Below are positions 59,216-64,000 of a DNA stretch of 64,000 nucleotides, in pieces. The notes beneath the pieces are model-generated. The model did not search any database. It worked only from the letters and a program-made list of their open reading frames with translations, and was not told the origin of the DNA. The first letter of the stretch is position 1, and each line of letters starts with the position of its first letter. The position numbers and the translations under genes were made by a program. Origin of the DNA: an uncultured Lachnospiraceae bacterium (GTDB lineage Bacteria; Bacillota; Clostridia; Lachnospirales; Lachnospiraceae); NCBI GenBank assembly GCA_947632555.1, contig CANRPU010000012.1:31186-95185 (forward strand), written 5' to 3'.

Positions 59216-60076
59216 CTACACCTGATGCACATCCAGCTGGGGAAAGGGAATGGTGATCCCCGCCCGGTCCAGCGTGTATTTCGTTTCTTCCGTCAGCCTC
59301 CACTTTACCGTCCAGTAGTCCTCTTTCTTTACCCAGAAGCGGATTCCCAGATTGACGGAGGATTCTCCCAGGCTGTCCACAAAGACCGCCATTTCTTTCT
59401 CCTTTACCACGTCTTCATCCCGGTTCAGCATATCCGTCAGTGCTTCTTTTGCCTGCCGGATATCGGAATCATAAGAGATCCCCACCAGGATATCCAGCCT
59501 GCGGAAAGGCGCCTCCGTCACATTGGTCATGCTGTTGTTGGCGAGCGTACCGTTCGGCAGTATGATCACGCGGTTGTCCGGTGTGAGCAGCTTGGTGTAG
59601 AAAAGCTGTATTTCCCACACGGTACCTTCATTGCCATTGGCGTCCTCCTTGATATAATCCCCGACCTTAAAAGGTTTTAACAGCAGGATCAGCACGCCGC
59701 CGGCAAAATTGGACAAACTCCCCTGAATGGCCAGGCCGATGGCTACGCCGGCGGAACCCAAAAGCGCCACGATGCCGGCGGCATCCACTCCAAGGCCGGA
59801 GGCCACCAGAAAGGCCAGGAGCACATAGAGCACGGCCTTGGCCAGGGAATCCAGAAACTGTATGACGCCGATATCCGCCCTGGCGCGCCGCAGAGATTTC
59901 TTTAACAGCTTCCGCAGCAGTTTGATGACCTGCACGCCGATAAAGATCGCCGCCAGCGTGAGCAATATGCGGATCCCAAGCCCCAGGGCCCTGTCGGGCA
60001 GCTCCCTGATCAATTTCTCCAGTCCGCTCAGTTCTTTTTCAATATCCAGTTGTTCCTGCGCAGTCACAGCCGCCAT
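59216..60076 (-). CDS. Mechanosensitive ion channel MscS family
   Basis: LLGSAGVAIGLAIQGSLSNFAGGVLILLLKPFKVGDYI, GTVWEIQLFYTKLLTPDNRVIILPNGTLANNSMTN. Confidence 0.95.
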   Translation of the reverse strand: MAAVTAQEQLDIEKELSGLEKLIRELPDRALGLGIRILLTLAAIFIGVQVIKLLRKLLKKSLRRARADIGVIQFLDSLAKAVLYVLLAFLVASGLGVDAAGIVALLGSAGVAIGLAIQGSLSNFAGGVLILLLKPFKVGDYIKEDANGNEGTVWEIQLFYTKLLTPDNRVIILPNGTLANNSMTNVTEAPFRRLDILVGISYDSDIRQAKEALTDMLNRDEDVVKEKEMAVFVDSLGESSVNLGIRFWVKKEDYWTVKWRLTEETKYTLDRAGITIPFPQLDVHQV

Positions 60077-60084
60077 ACACCCTC

Positions 60085-62280
60085 CTATTCCCGATACGCC
60101 AGGATGCTCATGGAAAGAGGCGCCAGTTTCACCTGTATGGAGTAAGGCCTGTCATCCCATTCTTTCTTCGCGGTTTTTTTGATCCTGGAATTGACGTTTC
60201 CGTTTCCTCCAAACTCTTTCCCGTCCGTGTTCAGGATTTCCTTGTATCCGCCCTCATAGGGCACTCCTATCCGCAGCTGCAGCGGAACGCCGGAAAAATT
60301 GGCCGCCGCCACCAGCGTATCCTTCTTCTGTCTGCCCTTGCGCAGATAGGTCAAAAAACCTTCGTTTCCGGCAATGCTGTTGATCCATTCAAAGCCCTCC
60401 GGCTTTCCGTCCAGCTCATACAGCGCCGGCTGTTCCCTGTAGATCCCGTTCAGGCGCTGTACCAGATTCCGGATGCCCCGGTGCTCCGGATAATCCAGTA
60501 ATTCCCATTCCACCCTTCTGTTTTCGTTCCACTCGTCAAACTCTCCGATGTCCTGTCCCATAAAGAGCAGCTTCTTTCCGGGATGGCTCATAAAATAGGC
60601 GTAGGTCAGCCGCAGTCCCGCGAACTTCTGTTCCCGGTTTCCGGGCATCTTGCCTATCATGGACGCCTTACCGTGTACCACCTCATCATGGGAAAACGGC
60701 AGCAGAAAACGCTCGCTGTAGGCATAGATCATACTGAATGTCAATTCCCCGTGATGATGGCTCCTGAAATAGGGATCGTACTGGATATAACGCAGATAGT
60801 CGTTCATGAATCCCATGTTCCATTTCAGGTCAAATCCCAGTCCGCCTTCATCCAGCCTGCCGGTGATCATGGGCCACGCGGTACTTTCCTCCGCGATGCT
60901 GAGCACATCCGGATTTCGTTTCTTCAATATGGAATTGAGGTGCTTGATAAACTCAATGGCCTCCAGGTTTTCGTTTCCGCCGTACATATTGGCCACCCAC
61001 TCGCCGTCTTTTTTACCGTAATCCAGATAGAGCATGGAAGCCACGGCGTCCATACGGATACCGTCCGCGTGATACTTTTCCACCCAGAACAGCGCGTTGG
61101 CGATCAGGTAATTTTTTACTTCCGGCCGCCCGTAATTGTAGAGCAGCGTACCCCAGTGGGGATGAGAGCCCTGCCTGGGATCACGATGCTCATACAGACA
61201 GGTGCCGTCAAAATTGGACAGCCCATAGGTATCCCTGGGGAAATGGGCCGGCACCCAGTCCAGTATCACGCCGATGCCCGCCTTATGCATCTCGTTCATG
61301 AAATACATAAAGTCCTCCGGCGAACCGTATCTGGCGGTGGGCGCGTAATAACCGATGGTCTGATAGCCCCAGGACGCGTCGAAAGGATGCTCCATCACCG
61401 GCATGAGTTCCACATGGGTATATCCCATCTCCCTGACATATTCTATCAGCCTGGGAGCGATCTCCCGGTAACCGGCATACTCCTTCCCTTCTTCCGGCTC
61501 TTCAAAGCTGCCCAGATACAGCTCATATACGCTCATAGGCGCATCCTCCGCCTGGATCCTTCCCCGGTTCTTCATCCACCGGGAATCTTCCCATTTGAAC
61601 TTTCTCAGATCTGTGATGACGGAAGCGTTTTCCGGGCGCATCTGCGCCGCGTTTCCATACGGATCGGCCTTTAAATATGTCAGTCCCGTTTTCAATTTGA
61701 GCTCAAACTTATAATTGTCCCCCGGCTTCGCTTCCGGTACAAAAATCTCAAAAATACCGGTGGGCAGCCTGCGCATCTGGTGCACCCGCCCGTCCCAGCG
61801 GTTAAAATCCCCTACCGCGCTGACCCGCAGAGCATTGGGGGCCCATACCGCGAAATAAGTTCCCTCCTCGCCGTCCAGCGTCATGGGATGCGCGCCCAAT
61901 TTCTCATACACGTTATAATAGATGCCATGGGCAAACGCGGCTTCGTCCTCCGGCGTGATCAGGGAAGCGTGTCTGTAGGCGTCCCCGCACATTTCCAGCC
62001 GTCCGTCCGCGTACGTGACGATGTAACGGTACGGCGGCAGCTTCTTTTCCGGCAGCCAAAGGGCAAAAAAACCGTCATCGTCCGCCAGTTCCATATTCTT
62101 TTCCGACATATCCGTCATAAACTGGACCTGTACTTTTTTCGCTCCCGGCCTGAACATTTGCAGCAGCGTGCCGCTCCCCGAAGCGTGAGGGCCCAGAAGC
62201 GCGTGGGGATCGGAGGCTTCTGAATAGATAACCTCCTCGATCGCGGGCCAGTTCATCAGTTTATATAATTTTTTGTTCAT
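60085..62280 (-). CDS. glgB: 1,4-alpha-glucan branching enzyme
   Basis: YTHVELMPVMEHPFDASWGYQTIGYYAPTARYGSPEDF, DGIRMDAVASMLYLDY, FSHDEVVHGKASM. Confidence 0.97.
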   Translation of the reverse strand: MNKKLYKLMNWPAIEEVIYSEASDPHALLGPHASGSGTLLQMFRPGAKKVQVQFMTDMSEKNMELADDDGFFALWLPEKKLPPYRYIVTYADGRLEMCGDAYRHASLITPEDEAAFAHGIYYNVYEKLGAHPMTLDGEEGTYFAVWAPNALRVSAVGDFNRWDGRVHQMRRLPTGIFEIFVPEAKPGDNYKFELKLKTGLTYLKADPYGNAAQMRPENASVITDLRKFKWEDSRWMKNRGRIQAEDAPMSVYELYLGSFEEPEEGKEYAGYREIAPRLIEYVREMGYTHVELMPVMEHPFDASWGYQTIGYYAPTARYGSPEDFMYFMNEMHKAGIGVILDWVPAHFPRDTYGLSNFDGTCLYEHRDPRQGSHPHWGTLLYNYGRPEVKNYLIANALFWVEKYHADGIRMDAVASMLYLDYGKKDGEWVANMYGGNENLEAIEFIKHLNSILKKRNPDVLSIAEESTAWPMITGRLDEGGLGFDLKWNMGFMNDYLRYIQYDPYFRSHHHGELTFSMIYAYSERFLLPFSHDEVVHGKASMIGKMPGNREQKFAGLRLTYAYFMSHPGKKLLFMGQDIGEFDEWNENRRVEWELLDYPEHRGIRNLVQRLNGIYREQPALYELDGKPEGFEWINSIAGNEGFLTYLRKGRQKKDTLVAAANFSGVPLQLRIGVPYEGGYKEILNTDGKEFGGNGNVNSRIKKTAKKEWDDRPYSIQVKLAPLSMSILAYRE

Positions 62281-63542
62281 ATATTTCCCTCTCCCCTTTT
62301 CTCTCCGTCCAGACTGTGTAAAAACAGGCCGCTGCGCAGTTTCGGTTCAAACCAGGTGGACTTTGGCGGCATCAGGCGCCCCGCGTCCGCCACCGCGAAC
62401 AGCTCCTCTATGGAGGTGGGATACATGGAAAACGCCGCCTTCATATCGGTCCTTACCCGTCTTTCCAATTCCGCCAGTCCCCGTATTCCTCCCACAAAGT
62501 CGATCCGCTTATCGGTCCTGGGATCTTCTATGCCCAGGATCGGCTTCAGCACCCAGTCCTGCAGAATGGACACATCCAGATTTTTAACAGGGTCGGCGCT
62601 CTTTGTCTTGTCCCTGGCGGTAAGCAGATACCATTTTTCTTCCAGAAACAGTCCGAAAGTGCCTTTTGCCGCCGGTTTAACGGGCAGGCTTCCCTTTTCC
62701 TCCACCACAAAGACTTCCGAAAGTTTTTGTAAAAATTCTTCCCCGGAACAGCCGTTGAGGTCCTTTACCACCCGGTTATAATCCATGATCATCAGCTCGC
62801 TGTCCGGAAACAGCACGGAGAGGAAATAGTTGAATTCCTCTTCTCCCGAAAAGCCCGGATTTTCCTGTCTTCGCTTCTCACCCACTCTGACGGCTGAAGC
62901 GCAGCGGTGATGTCCGTCCGCGATATAGATGCTGTCCGTGCAAAGAAAAGCGGAACGGATATCCGCCATATCCTTTTCCTCGTCCACCCGGAATACCCGA
63001 TGGGTGATCCCGTCATCGGAAACAAAATCATACAACGGCACCTTCCGCTTTACTCTCTCCACCACCTCCCGCAGGTCCTTTCTGTCCCGGTAGGCCAGAA
63101 AGATCGGTCCGGTCTGGGTATTCAGGGTATCCACATGGCGGACACGGTCCTCCTCTTTATCCGCCCTGGTATTCTCATGTTTTTTGATGACCCCGTTCCG
63201 ATAGTCATCAATGGACGCGCAGCCTACGATACCGGTCTGGCTCCTGCCGTCCATCACCAGCTCATACAGATAGTAGCATGGGCGGCTCTCCTGTATAAAT
63301 TCGCCTTTTTTAATCTGCTCTTCCAGCAGTTCCCTGGCTTTTCGATATACCTGCCCGTCATAGATATCCACTTCTTCCGGAAGCTGCGTTTCCGCCCTGT
63401 CTATCCGTAAAAAAGAATGGGAATCCCCCGCTACCGCCCGCCTGGCTTCCTCCCTGCTGTAAACATCATAGGGAAGCGCCGCTATGCGGTCCGCCCATCC
63501 TTCCGCCGGCCTGATCGCGCGAAAAGGTCTGATTTCTGCCAT
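62277..63542 (-). CDS. DUF1015 domain-containing protein
   Basis: MAEIRPFRAIRPAEGWADRIAALPYDVYSREEARR, YIADGHHRCASAVRV; start refined; ATGA overlap with glgB. Confidence 0.9.
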   Translation of the reverse strand: MAEIRPFRAIRPAEGWADRIAALPYDVYSREEARRAVAGDSHSFLRIDRAETQLPEEVDIYDGQVYRKARELLEEQIKKGEFIQESRPCYYLYELVMDGRSQTGIVGCASIDDYRNGVIKKHENTRADKEEDRVRHVDTLNTQTGPIFLAYRDRKDLREVVERVKRKVPLYDFVSDDGITHRVFRVDEEKDMADIRSAFLCTDSIYIADGHHRCASAVRVGEKRRQENPGFSGEEEFNYFLSVLFPDSELMIMDYNRVVKDLNGCSGEEFLQKLSEVFVVEEKGSLPVKPAAKGTFGLFLEEKWYLLTARDKTKSADPVKNLDVSILQDWVLKPILGIEDPRTDKRIDFVGGIRGLAELERRVRTDMKAAFSMYPTSIEELFAVADAGRLMPPKSTWFEPKLRSGLFLHSLDGEKRGEGNI

Positions 63543-63648
63543 GTGAAAATCCTCGTTTCTTTCTATTCTGTCCTGCCTTATGATCCTGGCATCTTTCTTA
63601 TATTCTACCAAAAATCACTATACATCACAAGTCAATGGTGATAAAATA

Positions 63649-63957
63649 ATGAGGAAAAGAAAAGGGGTGAACAATGTGACGTCAGAAGACAGAAAGATCC
63701 TGGCCCGGATCAACAAATACGCGGAATCCGTCATGGCGGATATCGATCCTCAGAAGGTACAGGTATCTTCCCAGATAGATAAACTGAAACCTATTTTACA
63801 GGAGATCGCTGACGAACAGGGCGTGTCCCTGGAGGACTTTTTTATCCGCTATATGGACCTGCAGAGCGAATCCGCCTGCCTGGCCGACCAGAAGATGCGC
63901 GCCAGTCTGGAAGATGTCCTGGACGAGGGAGAAGACGGCACTTTTCTCTACCGCTGA
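63649..63957 (+). CDS. Small hypothetical protein
   Basis: MRKRKGVNNVTSEDRKILARINKYAESVMADIDPQKVQVSSQIDKLKPILQEIADEQGVSLEDFFIRYMDL...; start could be GTG 63676. Confidence 0.6.
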   Translation: MRKRKGVNNVTSEDRKILARINKYAESVMADIDPQKVQVSSQIDKLKPILQEIADEQGVSLEDFFIRYMDLQSESACLADQKMRASLEDVLDEGEDGTFLYR

Positions 63958-64000
63958 TCTCCCATGACGGTGATATGGCATGAAAAAGGCGCCTGCCAAA

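Noticed and set aside
60583-61674. 363-aa plus-strand ORF opposite glgB
   Set aside because: Antisense shadow; glgB catalytic motifs are all in the minus frame.
63959-64000. Possible new ORF starting ATG at 63966 (MTVIWHEKGACQ...) at the right edge
   Set aside because: Only about 12 codons visible; cannot be supported.

Overview
64 kb of ordinary-looking Clostridia chromosome (Lachnospiraceae-like by gene content and order; my inference, not searched). Most genes are on the minus strand. Left to right: ParC/ParE type IIA topoisomerase (parC runs off the left edge); a DegV - recG - DAK2/FakA - Asp23/YloU - rpmB cluster; a small sporulation-linked block (GerW, DUF2953); an HD-GYP-like protein; a PBP/FtsW pair; U32 peptidase, ZapA, ruvAB; MATE; leuCD; a two-component system; an exporter-type ABC protein; ilvC/ilvN/ilvN/ilvB; a short MetH; a polysaccharide deacetylase; DUF2752 plus three small membrane proteins with YQQP-type N-termini; GGDEF protein; TSCPD + glutathione peroxidase; an intergenic candidate type I toxin-antitoxin locus; the GGGtGRT + NifU-like pair; a TrpXYZ-like ABC operon; topoisomerase III; DUF234-type ATPase; GGDEF-EAL; asd, argH; an orphan ABC importer; DRE-TIM aldolase; SseB-like protein; tRNA-Thr(CGU); MscS; glgB; DUF1015. 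No prophage, CRISPR array, IS element or classical defence island was seen. Strongest less-described items: (1) a degenerate holin-like (Hol_Tox-type) toxin ORF with an overlapping, apparently intact antisense RNA at about 40.75-40.98 kb, missed by the ORF track; (2) the uncharacterised GGGtGRT/NifU-like gene pair; (3) an HD-GYP protein whose HD dyad reads YD; (4) a deacetylase gene whose Shine-Dalgarno lies inside a terminator hairpin; (5) two different IlvN subunits for one IlvB. All family calls are from reading the sequences; no database search was run.
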